From a virus: a DNA stretch of 52,577 nucleotides. The notes below the pieces were generated by a model, which searched no databases, had not been told where the DNA came from, and was given only the letters and a program-made list of their open reading frames with translations. Location: positions 1 through 52,577 of the IMG/VR virus record IMGVR_UViG_3300050139_000048; one strand, written 5' to 3'. Position 1 is the stretch's first letter, and every line of letters begins with the position of its first letter. The position numbers and the translations under genes were made by a program. Positions 7,840 through 15,931 of the stretch are shown here, in pieces.

Positions 7840-7949
7840 TTCGCTGCTACTGCCGCCTCCTCCTGCGCCGCGTCCTCGAAGCGCATCCGATTGACCTTGC
7901 CGGGTTCGCGCTGTTCGCGGTGTGGATTTCGCTGCTGGTGAGCAAATGA
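7836..7949 (+). CDS. Small membrane peptide, 37 aa
   Basis: Starts MIRCYCRLLLRR, a positively charged N-terminus, followed by one hydrophobic span (LAGFALFAVWISLLV). Start and stop each overlap neighbours by 4 bases. Charge distribution suggests the N-terminus stays in the cytoplasm. Function is unknown. Confidence 0.6.
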   Translation: MIRCYCRLLLRRVLEAHPIDLAGFALFAVWISLLVSK

Positions 7950-8089
7950 ACGCCCGATATTTCAGCCGCGACCTCAAGAACCTTCCCCCGCCCGGCGATG
8001 AGATTTTTCTGACCGCGCTGGCGAGCTTCGTTGTCGGCGCGGGATTTGCGGTGTTCATGATGATGTACTTGGTGATGGGGGTGGTATGA
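7946..8089 (+). CDS. Small membrane peptide, 47 aa
   Basis: The polar N-terminus (MNARYFSRDLKNLPPPGDE) is followed by a hydrophobic span rich in Ala, Val, Phe and Met up to the C-terminus. ATGA overlaps on both sides. This is the third tiny membrane peptide in the rightward operon. Function is unknown. Confidence 0.6.
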   Translation: MNARYFSRDLKNLPPPGDEIFLTALASFVVGAGFAVFMMMYLVMGVV

Positions 8090-8637
8090 GTACATTTGTT
8101 GATAACGAGCGGTTCTTCGTCGAGCATTGCTGCAATTGTGGAATGGCGTTCGCAATGACGGATGCGTTTCATGAGAGGAAACTTAAAGACCAAACTTATT
8201 TTTCTTGCCCATCCGGCCATCAGCAACATTACACAGGGCTGACCGAGGAACAAAAACTTCGCAAAGAGGTCGAGCGCAAGCAACAGATGTTAGATGCCGC
8301 CAATGCGCGCGCCGACACTTCCGAGCGCGAGCGCGAACAAATCGCCAAGGCTCACAAGAAGATGCGCGAGCGCGTGATGAATGGCGTTTGCCCATGCTGC
8401 AATCGGACCTTTCAAAATCTGATGATGCACATGCGATCAGAGCATCCAGAATTTCGAGAATTCAAAACACTTTCGACGCTACGGGCCGCATTCGGAATGC
8501 CGCAAGCCGCTGTCGCAAATGAGGCCGGCGTTATCACCGCATACGTTTCTTTGTACGAACGCGAAAAGCCGGTTCCGTCATATGCAAAGAGTCGGCTGGA
8601 TGGATGGGTTGCAAAACACAATAAGGTGACGCCATGA
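8086..8637 (+). CDS. Zinc-finger protein with coiled coil, 183 aa
   Basis: An N-terminal zinc module has C-x2-C (CCNCG) and a CPSGH box. A charged coiled coil follows at about residues 55-95 (EEQKLRKEVERKQQ...). Then comes a C2H2-like finger, CPCC with MHMRSEH, at about 100-120. The C-terminal part resembles a helix-turn-helix (MPQAAVANEAGVITAYVSLYE). It is probably a DNA-binding regulator of early transcription; this is inferred from architecture only. Confidence 0.7.
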   Translation: MSTFVDNERFFVEHCCNCGMAFAMTDAFHERKLKDQTYFSCPSGHQQHYTGLTEEQKLRKEVERKQQMLDAANARADTSEREREQIAKAHKKMRERVMNGVCPCCNRTFQNLMMHMRSEHPEFREFKTLSTLRAAFGMPQAAVANEAGVITAYVSLYEREKPVPSYAKSRLDGWVAKHNKVTP

Positions 8638-8825
8638 CCGCCACTTGGCAATCTCGTCACCCGAACGACAACGCGCCAGATCCGGACATTGAACTGGATA
8701 GGCCGCTGATCAACCTGCACTCATGGCATGACTTCCGGGATGTTGCCGGAGACCTCAAACGCGATCCTGGCCGGGAATGGGAGCGCAATCAGCAGCCGGA
8801 AAAGATACCGGGGGTGAAACTATGA
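8634..8825 (+). CDS. Hypothetical protein, 63 aa
   Basis: Polar, rich in Asp, Arg, Pro and His, with no motif I recognise. It overlaps both neighbours by 4 bases, which supports translation. Confidence 0.6.
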   Translation: MTATWQSRHPNDNAPDPDIELDRPLINLHSWHDFRDVAGDLKRDPGREWERNQQPEKIPGVKL

Positions 8826-9097
8826 CCTGCCGCACCTGCAAATGGTTTGACGTTAAACCGCGCAAGGATGGAAAGATCGTCCCGCGCAAGGGTGATCATT
8901 GCCGCTGCACGGTTCCGCTTCCGCCGCCGCCTGTGATGCCGAAAAGCGTGCAAATTAATCCGCGATCAAGTTTTGGTTTAGGCGTCCTCCAATGGCCTGC
9001 TTTCGGCGGCTACATGGATGTAGATGCGGGAGAAGGCTGCACCTTTCACGAACAGCGCGAACCGAATACAGACGGCTATCAGCCGGGGAGGAAGTGA
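8822..9097 (+). CDS. Cys-rich hypothetical protein, 91 aa
   Basis: It begins MTCRTCKWFD, a C-x2-C box, with further Cys/His residues (DHCRCTVP, EGCTFHEQ) that could complete a zinc site. Such 'CRTCKWF' proteins are common in phage early operons. Function is unknown. ATG at 8822 overlaps the upstream stop; its own stop overlaps the next ATG (TGATG). Confidence 0.7.
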   Translation: MTCRTCKWFDVKPRKDGKIVPRKGDHCRCTVPLPPPPVMPKSVQINPRSSFGLGVLQWPAFGGYMDVDAGEGCTFHEQREPNTDGYQPGRK

Positions 9098-9279
9098 TGA
9101 TCTCAATTCTCAACAAGGGATTCCGCTACACGCCCGCCGCATCAACCGATATTCGCAAGACTATACGGCGCGAGCAGAAACGGCTGGCCGAGGAAGCGGC
9201 GAAGCAGAAAGCCGAGAACGAGGCTATCAGCGTTGAGCAATTTGTGAAGGTACACGTTTTGAAGGGGACGACGAAATGA
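9097..9279 (+). CDS. Hypothetical protein, 60 aa
   Basis: ATG at 9097 overlaps the previous stop, with AGGAAG upstream. The middle is a charged helix (RREQKRLAEEAAKQKAE). The protein precedes the ERF gene with a 4-base overlap. The family is not recognised. Confidence 0.6.
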   Translation: MISILNKGFRYTPAASTDIRKTIRREQKRLAEEAAKQKAENEAISVEQFVKVHVLKGTTK

Positions 9280-10082
9280 ACACAGCCACAAAAGAGGAAG
9301 GCCGCGTGATCGAGGTAGCGGCAGGGAGTTTCAGCAGGGCCGAGGATCGGGCTCTGCCGGCGCTTGTCGAGGCGGGGCAGGCCACGCCTATGTCCATGCT
9401 GGCGATGGCCGTCAAGCAGGGCATGAGCCTCGATACGATCAAGGAACTGCGGGCGCTGCAAAAGGAATACGAAGCCGACGAAGCGCGCAAGGCGTACAAC
9501 ACGGCCTTTGCTGCGTTCAAGGCCCAGGCGGTCAAGATCATCAAGAGCAAGACCGTGGACGCGGGGCCATTGGCAGGCAAGAAATACGCTGAATTGTTCG
9601 CCGTGGTCAACGCGCTGACTCCGGCCTTGTCCGCGAATGGCCTTAGCGCAGCGTGGTCAATCACCAAGGACGAAAAGGACTGGATCGAAGTCACCTGTAC
9701 GCTCAAGCACACGCTCGGGCATTCGGATTCCGTTTCGATGGGCGGACCCCCGGACGCTGGCGGCGCGAAGTCACCGATTCAGGCGAGGGCTTCCACGGTT
9801 AGCTATCTGGAACGCTACACGCTCAAGGCTATCTGCGGCGTGTCCGAGCAGGGCGACGACAAGGACGGCGGCGGCGGCGAAAAGAAAGGCATGCCCGAGG
9901 AACAGTACGCCGAATTCGTCAAGCGCATCGAAGCGCAGACCACGAAGGAAAAAGCGAAGGCCGTCTATAACGAGGCGGTGAAAGCCTGCAACGACCTGAA
10001 GGATGTCGAGTCGCACCAGAAACTCAAGGCCGTTCTACTGGCGCACGGCAACTTTATCGACGAATCGGCGAAGGCGAAATGA
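9276..10082 (+). CDS. erf: ERF-family single-strand annealing protein
   Basis: A 268-residue protein with the ERF core: KAYNTAFAAFKAQAVKI, then KKYAELFAVVNALTPALSANGLSAAW, and the diagnostic SYLERYTLKAICGVSEQGDD box near residues 170-190. ERF proteins bind single-stranded DNA and anneal complementary strands, acting with an exonuclease. Here the YqaJ-type exonuclease follows directly with a 4-base overlap, so the pair forms a phage recombination system. The C-terminal region after a Gly/Asp linker may mediate partner contact. Confidence 0.92.
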   Translation: MNTATKEEGRVIEVAAGSFSRAEDRALPALVEAGQATPMSMLAMAVKQGMSLDTIKELRALQKEYEADEARKAYNTAFAAFKAQAVKIIKSKTVDAGPLAGKKYAELFAVVNALTPALSANGLSAAWSITKDEKDWIEVTCTLKHTLGHSDSVSMGGPPDAGGAKSPIQARASTVSYLERYTLKAICGVSEQGDDKDGGGGEKKGMPEEQYAEFVKRIEAQTTKEKAKAVYNEAVKACNDLKDVESHQKLKAVLLAHGNFIDESAKAK

Positions 10083-10693
10083 GCATTCAAGGTTCACCGG
10101 AATGGCTGCAGGAACGCTGCGGCCACGCGACCTCCTCCGAGTTTTCCGCCATCCTCGCCAAGGGCCAGGGCATCACGCGCACGAAGTACCTACGGCGGAT
10201 TGTCTGCGAGCGCCTCACCGGGAAGCCGGGCGAGAATTCGAGTTACGGAGGCTGGCAGAAGAACCTTGAGCGCGGGCAGGAGCAGGAGCCGTTCGCGCGC
10301 ATGGCATACGAAGCGGCGACCGGCAATTTGGTCGAGGAGGTCGGCTTTATCAAGCACGAGATGCTGCTATCCGGCTGCTCACCGGATGGCCTGGTCGGCG
10401 CCGACGGCGGCTGCGAGATCAAGAGCGTTATCCCGACCGTTCAACTCGATACGATTCTGACCGGCGGATACCCGGGCGAGCACCGGGCGCAGATCCAGGG
10501 GAATCTATGGATCACCGGGCGGGCCTTTTGGGATTTTTGCTCTTTCTCGCCCGACATGCCTGAGCATCTTCGGTGCTACGTGTTCCGGGTGGCGCGCGAC
10601 GACGACTATATCCGCACCCTTGAAGCTGAGGTCAGGGTGTTCTTGCAATCGGTAGATGAAATGGTAGCCAAACTCAACGAAAGGAAATCATGA
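10079..10693 (+). CDS. YqaJ-like viral recombinase exonuclease
   Basis: A 204-residue lambda-exonuclease-fold nuclease. The start QGSPEWLQERCGHATSSEF matches the YqaJ family opening. The catalytic core is visible as SPDGL (Asp about 103), EIKS (Glu113 and Lys115) and the helix HRAQIQGNLWIT (Gln138/Gln140). It would degrade the 5' strand at double-strand ends to make 3' tails for the ERF protein encoded just upstream. Confidence 0.92.
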   Translation: MSIQGSPEWLQERCGHATSSEFSAILAKGQGITRTKYLRRIVCERLTGKPGENSSYGGWQKNLERGQEQEPFARMAYEAATGNLVEEVGFIKHEMLLSGCSPDGLVGADGGCEIKSVIPTVQLDTILTGGYPGEHRAQIQGNLWITGRAFWDFCSFSPDMPEHLRCYVFRVARDDDYIRTLEAEVRVFLQSVDEMVAKLNERKS

Positions 10694-11592
10694 ACCAAGA
10701 AATCGTCGTATTCAAGCCGGTCGAGGCCGCGCTGGCTGATTTGACCGCGCGTTACCGTGGCGTCGTTTTCGATGTGACGACAGTAGACGGAATGGCGGAC
10801 GCAAAGCAAAGCTACAAGGTCATCAACACGCACAGCATTACGCTCGAAGATGTGCGCAAGCGTGAAAAGGCCGAGAGCCTGAACTATGGCCGATTGGTGG
10901 ACTCCGAGGCTAAGCGCATATCAGACCAGCTTGACGCCCTGCGCCTGCCCATCAAGGCCCAGATCGAGACCGAGACCAAGCGCGAGGAACGCGAGCGGGC
11001 GGAAAAGGTGCGGATTGAGGTCGATCGGATCGCGGCCGAGGAAAAGGCCCGCAAGGATGCCGAGGAAGTGAAGATGGCAGCGGACCGGGCCGAGATCGCG
11101 CGCCAGCAGGCCGAACTCGCCAAGGCGCAGCAAGAGCGGCTTGCGGAAGAAGCCGCGGCGCGGCGCAAGATCGAGGAAGAAGGCCGGGCGGCGAGGGTGA
11201 AAATCGAGGAACAGGAGCGCGAAGCAAGGCTTGCGCGCGAGGCAGCAGACCGTGTTGCGCTACAGCAGCGCCAGGCAGCGGAAGCGGAAGCCAAGGCAAT
11301 CCGCGATGCCGAGGAATCGCGACTTAAGGCTGAACGCGACGAGATCGACCGCAAGGCGCGCTTGCTTGCCGAGGCCCAACGCCGTGAGCAGGAAGCGATC
11401 GAAGCGAAAGCGAAGGCCGAGCGGGACGCAGCCGAAGCCGTTGAACGCGAGCGCCGCCGCGTCGAGTCCGAATGGATGGAAGCCCACGCAATGCTGCGCA
11501 CGTTCAAGGATCGCTTCGGCGCCCTGCCTGAGTTCGCCGGAATCTTGAAAGCGATTGACACTTACCTGGGCCAGAAACGGAAGGCCGCGTGA
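10690..11592 (+). CDS. Coiled-coil protein next to recombination genes, 300 aa
   Basis: Residues about 85-270 form one long, highly charged coiled coil (Glu, Arg, Ala and Lys rich). The N-terminal 80 residues are globular (VVFKPVEAALADLTARYRGVVFD), and a short C-terminal domain follows (MLRTFKDRFGALPEFAGILKAI). It resembles phage proteins often encoded beside ERF or Bet-type recombinases. A role as recombination partner is inferred from location; no catalytic motif is seen. Confidence 0.65.
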   Translation: MNQEIVVFKPVEAALADLTARYRGVVFDVTTVDGMADAKQSYKVINTHSITLEDVRKREKAESLNYGRLVDSEAKRISDQLDALRLPIKAQIETETKREERERAEKVRIEVDRIAAEEKARKDAEEVKMAADRAEIARQQAELAKAQQERLAEEAAARRKIEEEGRAARVKIEEQEREARLAREAADRVALQQRQAAEAEAKAIRDAEESRLKAERDEIDRKARLLAEAQRREQEAIEAKAKAERDAAEAVERERRRVESEWMEAHAMLRTFKDRFGALPEFAGILKAIDTYLGQKRKAA

Positions 11593-11795
11593 AATACTTA
11601 ATCGGCAAGGTCGTGTGTTTCATGTTGAGAACGCACAAGTGGCGCCGATTGCGCAAGGGAGAATCGTCCCACATCCCCGCCGAGCAGTTTGCACTTAATC
11701 CGATCGCTTACAGGGTATGCGGTAGGTGCTTAATTGTTCGATCGGTCAAGGCGCGCAAGGCGAAAGTGCCACCATCAACGGGTTCGACACTTTAG
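11589..11795 (+). CDS. Hypothetical protein, 68 aa
   Basis: Basic protein (many Arg and Lys) with two Cys near the C-terminus (CGRC), perhaps part of a metal site. ATG at 11589 overlaps the upstream stop by 4 bases. The family is not recognised. Confidence 0.55.
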   Translation: MKYLIGKVVCFMLRTHKWRRLRKGESSHIPAEQFALNPIAYRVCGRCLIVRSVKARKAKVPPSTGSTL

Positions 11796-11804
11796 GGGTA
11801 TGTG

Positions 11805-12014
11805 ATGAGCAAAGAATTGACGCCGTGGTATCCGCCTGAGATTAAGCCGGTGCGGATTGGACCGTACGAAACCGCACCTTACAATGCTGCGGACGATCCT
11901 TATTCCTATTGCGACTATTACTGGAGCGGCTACTGTTGGAGATACAGCAGAACAGGAGATATTTGCATGTTCCAAGACAAATCGTGGCGCGGCCTAGCGA
12001 GGAAACCGAAATGA
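11805..12014 (+). CDS. Hypothetical Trp/Tyr-rich phage protein, 69 aa
   Basis: Starts MSKELTPWYPPEIKPVRIGPYE and ends DKSWRGLARKPK, a pattern seen in many small phage proteins of unknown function ('WYP..KPVR.G.YE' with a late 'WRGLA'). AGGGG lies seven bases before the ATG at 11805. The stop overlaps the next ATG (ATGA). Confidence 0.7.
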   Translation: MSKELTPWYPPEIKPVRIGPYETAPYNAADDPYSYCDYYWSGYCWRYSRTGDICMFQDKSWRGLARKPK

Positions 12015-12610
12015 GCGAACTTGAACAACGCGCGTTGCGGATGGTCGGACAACGATTTGGGCGTTTAGTAGTTATATCCGTTTCAGACCGCACAGATAAA
12101 GCGAGAAGGCTGTATTGGTCCTGCCAATGTGATTGCGGCAATTTACACATTGTTGGCGGAAGATATCTCCGATCAGGAAAGAGTAAATCATGCGGTTGTA
12201 TAGCGAGGCCGCACGGTATGAGTTACACGAAGGAATTTGCGTGCTGGAAACACATTCTTGAAAGGTGCTACAACTCGAATTGCGCTGGCTATGCAGACTA
12301 CGGCGGCAGGGGGATAGGAATCTGCGAAAGATGGCGAGCGTCATTTATCGCATTTTTTGAGGACATGGGAAACATCCCAAACGGGAAAAGCATCGAGAGA
12401 ATAGACAATGCTGGCGACTATTCTAAGGACAATTGCCGTTGGGCATCGCCGCTTGAACAACAACAGAATACGCGCCAAACCAAACCATGCAGAGTGTTCG
12501 GGACCGCCTATACATCTATCGGTTCTGCTTCTCGCTCTATGGGTATCAGCAGATCAACATTACGCTGGCGTATCGACAACCACTTTGACGGATACGAGGT
12601 GATGAGATGA
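12011..12610 (+). CDS. HNH-like homing-endonuclease-type protein with zinc module
   Basis: A 199-residue protein. Residues about 12-65 form a zinc module (GQRFGRLVVI, CQCDCGN, SCGC). Then comes a family box YGGRGIGICERW and a SIERIDNAGDYSKDNCRWA box that stands in for HNH motifs in this mobile family, followed by a helix-turn-helix-like end (SIGSASRSMGISRSTLRWRI). Such genes behave as free-standing mobile endonucleases. It is in frame with, and overlaps, both neighbours by 4 bases, so it has been neatly accommodated in the operon. Confidence 0.65.
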   Translation: MSELEQRALRMVGQRFGRLVVISVSDRTDKARRLYWSCQCDCGNLHIVGGRYLRSGKSKSCGCIARPHGMSYTKEFACWKHILERCYNSNCAGYADYGGRGIGICERWRASFIAFFEDMGNIPNGKSIERIDNAGDYSKDNCRWASPLEQQQNTRQTKPCRVFGTAYTSIGSASRSMGISRSTLRWRIDNHFDGYEVMR

Positions 12611-12894
12611 GCGACAAAGGCAAAATGGCCGAGCAAGGGGAGCCGGGTATTCCCGGCATGAAACGAAAAATGAGCGCTGGCACATACATTTGCGAGAATC
12701 CAAACTGTAAGAAAGAGTTCACGGCAAAGAAAGCAGATCGGAAACGCGGATGGGCTAGGTGCTGCGGTAAGTCATGCGCAGCGTGGACGCGAGAAAAGAA
12801 ACTGGACCGGAATGATTATTACAGTAGGCGCGGTAAAGAGGCAATAGCCAACGGCGGATTCAGCAACGAAGAACATGACTGCAATAAGGAATAA
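12607..12894 (+). CDS. Zinc-ribbon hypothetical protein, 95 aa
   Basis: Contains CENPNCKKEF and, about 18 residues later, CCGKSCAAW, giving C-x4-C and C-x3-C metal ligands. The rest is basic and polar. It is probably a nucleic-acid-binding accessory protein; the exact role is unknown. Confidence 0.65.
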   Translation: MSDKGKMAEQGEPGIPGMKRKMSAGTYICENPNCKKEFTAKKADRKRGWARCCGKSCAAWTREKKLDRNDYYSRRGKEAIANGGFSNEEHDCNKE

Positions 12895-12896
12895 CC

Positions 12897-13820
12897 ATGA
12901 ACGCTGACACGAAGGCTGATGAGCTGCTGAAGGAATTGGATTCTCACAGCAACCGGCCGGAGGTTCATGACGCAGCCGCCACTATCCGCCAACTCCAATC
13001 CGACCTGAACGCCCGCGCAGTCGTAAGCGTTGCGCAGGAGAATACGATTGATGGGCTGCGGCGGGAGTTGGGTGAGGCTAATTCAGAGTGTGCCGTTCGA
13101 AACGATGAAGTAACAGGACTAATGGGTCAGCTTGAGGCTGCAACTAATCCCCTCGGCTGTATCCACTCTACATTCACGCCAAACTGTTTAGGCTGTGCTA
13201 ATCGCGACTTGGCGAGAGCGCGAGAATTGCTTGAGGCCGCAAATAAAGGAATACTAAACCTCGCTGTCGCCTACCTCGAAGCACGCCAAGCCCTGCTGTT
13301 CTGCTACGAGAAATTGCAGCCATTTCAACCGTTCGAGGATTGGGTCAACATGCTAGGCAAAGAGCGCGATACGTTGCAGGAAGCAATGGAACGTGAGCGC
13401 AAGGCGCGGGAGTCTGCTGAACGCGACATTATTTTACAACGAAATGGATATACAGGGGTGGTGGATGCTGCCGAATCCCGCCTCGCCAAGTGCTTCGAGG
13501 AAACGCGGGAGAGGTGCGAGCAACTTTGCTACGAGGAACGCGACAAGGCCGATGCCAAACTACCAGACACGCACGGAGGTACAGAAAACATAGAGCATCT
13601 TATGGGCCAAGGTTGGATGGCAAATTTACTTGGCAAGAAAATACGCGCTCTCGAATCCGCAGCACCCTGTGAATGGCCCTCCGGCAAGGGTGACTGGAAT
13701 AAACCGGTTGCTGCTGCGGACCTCATCCCCGGACTGGAACGGGCGGCGGAGATTTGTGATGAATACTTTGGTGGAATGAGTTTGCTTATCCGAGACGAAA
13801 TCGAGAGGATTAAATCGTGA
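12897..13820 (+). CDS. Coiled-coil hypothetical protein, 307 aa
   Basis: Predominantly helical with several heptad-like stretches and scattered Cys residues (CIHSTFTPNCLGCANRD). Residues about 125-150 (YLEARQALLFCYEKLQP) are repeated almost exactly in the small protein at 14068-14256, at DNA level 74 of 77 bases. It has the mosaic look of phage ead/Ea22-like early proteins. It follows the previous gene after 2 bases. Function is unknown. Confidence 0.6.
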   Translation: MNADTKADELLKELDSHSNRPEVHDAAATIRQLQSDLNARAVVSVAQENTIDGLRRELGEANSECAVRNDEVTGLMGQLEAATNPLGCIHSTFTPNCLGCANRDLARARELLEAANKGILNLAVAYLEARQALLFCYEKLQPFQPFEDWVNMLGKERDTLQEAMERERKARESAERDIILQRNGYTGVVDAAESRLAKCFEETRERCEQLCYEERDKADAKLPDTHGGTENIEHLMGQGWMANLLGKKIRALESAAPCEWPSGKGDWNKPVAAADLIPGLERAAEICDEYFGGMSLLIRDEIERIKS

Positions 13821-14071
13821 GCGATAAACAGTCAATGAGTAAATTTGCAACTAAGGCAGATTATCAAAAGGCAATGGCTGCCTACCACGCAACAACCTGT
13901 ATTTGCGCCACGTGCGAGGACAGAAAAACTCGCATCACCGAACTAGAGGCCGAAATCCAGCTCCTCAAGGAGTTGGCGAATGCGTTTCTGAATATGTACG
14001 GAAGTGTGCCAGAAGAATTGCAGCTTCCAACGGAGAAAGCCCTACGCGAAGCACTAAAGGAGCATTCATGA
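13817..14071 (+). CDS. Hypothetical Ea22-like coiled-coil protein, 84 aa
   Basis: Contains CICATCEDRKTRITELEAEIQLLKE, a C-x2-C followed by a leucine-heptad coil. The start is taken as the GTG at 13817 that overlaps the upstream stop (GTGA); the ATG at 13835 is an alternative. Its stop overlaps the next ATG. Confidence 0.6.
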   Translation: MSDKQSMSKFATKADYQKAMAAYHATTCICATCEDRKTRITELEAEIQLLKELANAFLNMYGSVPEELQLPTEKALREALKEHS

Positions 14072-14256
14072 GCGCAGATCATAGAGCCGCGACGGAATGG
14101 GCAGAGAAAATGGTGGCATGGCCTAATGGTTATAACAGAGACAACATCGGTCTCGCCGCCGCCTACCTCGAAGCACGCCAAGCCCTGCTGTTCTGCTACG
14201 AGAAACTTCAGCCACTTCAACCGTTCGAGGATTGGGTAAAGGAGATTGGGAAATGA
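14068..14256 (+). CDS. Hypothetical protein, 62 aa, sharing a duplicated segment
   Basis: The second half (AAYLEARQALLFCYEKLQP...FEDWV) is nearly identical to an internal segment of the 307-aa protein at 12897, which marks a recent partial duplication. ATG at 14068 overlaps the previous stop. Confidence 0.6.
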   Translation: MSADHRAATEWAEKMVAWPNGYNRDNIGLAAAYLEARQALLFCYEKLQPLQPFEDWVKEIGK

Positions 14257-14462
14257 GCGAAATTGAGCAACTAAAAAAGAGAATAGACGATTCTGGTTTA
14301 AACGGAGTCGAAACGGCACACATTCGAGACGACTACGAGCCTACTGGGGCCATGATGATCCAAGATATATGCGCCACTGGTGACTACGTGCAGCGCAAAG
14401 TTCCACTAGGAGGATACGACCAAAAATGGAAGGTATTCAAGAAAGGCATGGAGCCGTATTAG
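14253..14462 (+). CDS. Hypothetical protein, 69 aa, last gene of the rightward operon
   Basis: Starts MSEIEQLKKRIDDSG and ends KKGMEPY. Acidic N-terminal helix, no recognised domain. The 64 bases between its stop and the convergent spanin gene hold no obvious rho-independent terminator. Confidence 0.55.
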   Translation: MSEIEQLKKRIDDSGLNGVETAHIRDDYEPTGAMMIQDICATGDYVQRKVPLGGYDQKWKVFKKGMEPY

Positions 14463-14526
14463 CCATGACTGCCCTCCTCCCCTTCATCGGCCCCGCATCC
14501 GAGGTCACGCCATCCGCCAGGGTGTC

Positions 14527-15069
14527 TCAATATTCCAAAGCCTTCCCGTTCGTCGCCTTGAACTGCTCGCGTACCCAATCTTGGCAGAACGCTAACCGGT
14601 CCGCGTTACGGCGTGCGCGGGCGTAGTTGGCGGTGACGCCGGGGAGCGCGGCAACGGCTGTAACGCCTCCGGGGCCTGCATCATCTCCTGCGGCGGGCGG
14701 GGGAACGGCACCTGTGGCCGCGGCGTCGTGAAGGCGCAGCCAGCGGTTATCAAGCACACAAGCAAGAGCCAGCGGTTTCGATTCGACATATTTGATCACC
14801 TCCTTTTCGATTGTTTCGGTCACTACCTTCGTTTGGCCGGCCACCTTGACGTATTTCGTCACCGTGACGGCCGTCGCATCGCCCTGCTTGACGATCACCT
14901 TGGCGCTTTCCATGACCTGCTCACCTTGGTACTTGATCAGCTTCTCGGTGCCATGCTGATTGCCCTTGACCCAGCCGAAGGCGCCGATCGCGGCGGCGAG
15001 GATACCGATGACCGCCCAACGCGCCAGGATCGCGTATGGACCGCTGAAGATTGCTAGAGCTGCACCCAT
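14527..15069 (-). CDS. Rz-like inner-membrane spanin
   Basis: A 180-residue protein with one N-terminal membrane segment (residues about 10-32, ending AFGWVKG) and a long periplasmic helical region (GTEKLIKYQGEQVMESAKVIV and onward). This is the i-spanin architecture. A second gene with a lipobox lies inside it in another frame, which is the classic Rz/Rz1 arrangement. Together they fuse inner and outer membranes at the last step of lysis. The start ATG at 15069 overlaps the stop of the transglycosylase gene (TGATG). Confidence 0.85.
   Translation of the reverse strand: MGAALAIFSGPYAILARWAVIGILAAAIGAFGWVKGNQHGTEKLIKYQGEQVMESAKVIVKQGDATAVTVTKYVKVAGQTKVVTETIEKEVIKYVESKPLALACVLDNRWLRLHDAAATGAVPPPAAGDDAGPGGVTAVAALPGVTANYARARRNADRLAFCQDWVREQFKATNGKALEY
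14592..14789 (-). CDS. Rz1-like outer-membrane spanin lipoprotein (nested)
   Basis: A 65-residue frame wholly inside the Rz-like gene. It has a basic start (MSNRNRW), a hydrophobic core (LLLVCLI), and the lipobox ITAGC with the modified Cys at residue 18. The mature peptide is very rich in Pro (PRPQVPFPRPP), typical of Rz1. After lipidation it would sit in the outer membrane and bind the inner-membrane spanin across the periplasm. Confidence 0.85.
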   Translation of the reverse strand: MSNRNRWLLLVCLITAGCAFTTPRPQVPFPRPPQEMMQAPEALQPLPRSPASPPTTPAHAVTRTG

Positions 15070-15668
15070 CACGCCCTCCCATCACAGTTGACGCCGCGAC
15101 CCCATGCTGCGTACTTGGGCGCGTGCTTGTAGATGATCCACCGCGGATAGAGGCGGCTGTATTCGAAGTTCTTGGAATTCTGCCCGGCGTTGATCTGCTC
15201 GGCGGCGCGCTGGCCAAACCAGAGGCCTGGCACTTCGGATCTCTTCTGCGCGCGCAGAACATACCCGAGCCCGGCGTTGTATCCCTTGAGCGCCGCGCCC
15301 CAGCGGTCGCAATCGGTGACCGCTGCCACTCGGCCGGCGTTGTACGAGTCGAGGCGCACCATCGCGCGAATCGCCCAGAGCGGGTTGTAAGGCTGCGGCG
15401 TGCCGAGATCCTGGTAGCGCTCCGCCACCCACTTGGCGGTAGGGTCCATGAATTGCGCGAGGCCGCGGCCGTTGTCCCAGGCGGTGATGCCAGGGCGCCA
15501 CCCGGATTCCTGCTGAATCTGCCCGGCCAGCAGATCGATCGGCGCGGAGAGCCCGAGAACGAAGTGCGCCTCGCGCGTCAGGTCAGCCCGGTACTTCAGC
15601 GCTGCCGGTGGGACTTGAGCAGCGCAGAACGCCGGCAACATCACCAGTAACAGGGCGATGAATCTCAT
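15069..15668 (-). CDS. Lytic transglycosylase (SLT-type endolysin) with signal peptide
   Basis: A 199-residue enzyme. Residues 1-17 form a secretion signal (MRFIALLLVMLPAFCAA). The SLT fold shows QIQQESGWRPG with catalytic Glu about residue 54, then GRGLAQFM (the G-L-x-Q motif) and later YNAGLGYV (Y-N-A-G). It would cleave peptidoglycan glycan strands from the periplasm. I chose the ATG at 15668 because it overlaps the holin stop (ATGA) and begins the signal peptide; the longer frame to 15905 overlaps the holin gene. Confidence 0.9.
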   Translation of the reverse strand: MRFIALLLVMLPAFCAAQVPPAALKYRADLTREAHFVLGLSAPIDLLAGQIQQESGWRPGITAWDNGRGLAQFMDPTAKWVAERYQDLGTPQPYNPLWAIRAMVRLDSYNAGRVAAVTDCDRWGAALKGYNAGLGYVLRAQKRSEVPGLWFGQRAAEQINAGQNSKNFEYSRLYPRWIIYKHAPKYAAWGRGVNCDGRA

Positions 15669-15931
15669 AGGCCCATCGCAACAGCGAGCATCGCGGCCGC
15701 CATGATGATCGCGCGCCGGACTTGTAGGAGCGCGGGCGAGTGTGGATCGAGCCGCGCATCCATGAAGGCGCGTCGGTCTATCCAATATCCGATGAAACTG
15801 GCCACGGTGAGGTTTCCGATTTTCCAGCAGAGTGTTTGCAACTGCGGCTGCGAACCGAACGTGGTGAGCGCCAGGCCATAGAACACCGCCGCGAGCGCAA
15901 GCCATTGCATCATCCGAAATTTATCTTTCAT
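15665..15931 (-). CDS. Putative holin
   Basis: An 88-residue membrane protein with hydrophobic segments at about 10-27 and 68-86 and a central GYWIDRRAFMDAR. That box and the size match the putative holin family of Burkholderia-type phages (PF16085-like). It lies directly before the transglycosylase with a 4-base overlap, as expected for a lysis cassette. Assigned by family resemblance and context. Confidence 0.75.
   Translation of the reverse strand: MKDKFRMMQWLALAAVFYGLALTTFGSQPQLQTLCWKIGNLTVASFIGYWIDRRAFMDARLDPHSPALLQVRRAIIMAAAMLAVAMGL

Noticed and set aside
10884-11561. 225-aa Ser/Arg-rich minus-strand frame opposite the coiled-coil gene.
   Set aside because: It is the antisense of an Ala/Glu/Arg-rich coil; no ribosome site and wrong strand for this operon.
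14465-14626. 53-aa plus-strand frame after the last rightward gene.
   Set aside because: It runs into the 3' end of the convergent spanin genes and has no ribosome site or recognisable content.
15069-15905. Long N-terminal extension of the lytic transglycosylase.
   Set aside because: It overlaps the holin gene and would bury the signal peptide; the internal ATG at 15668 has the ATGA overlap.
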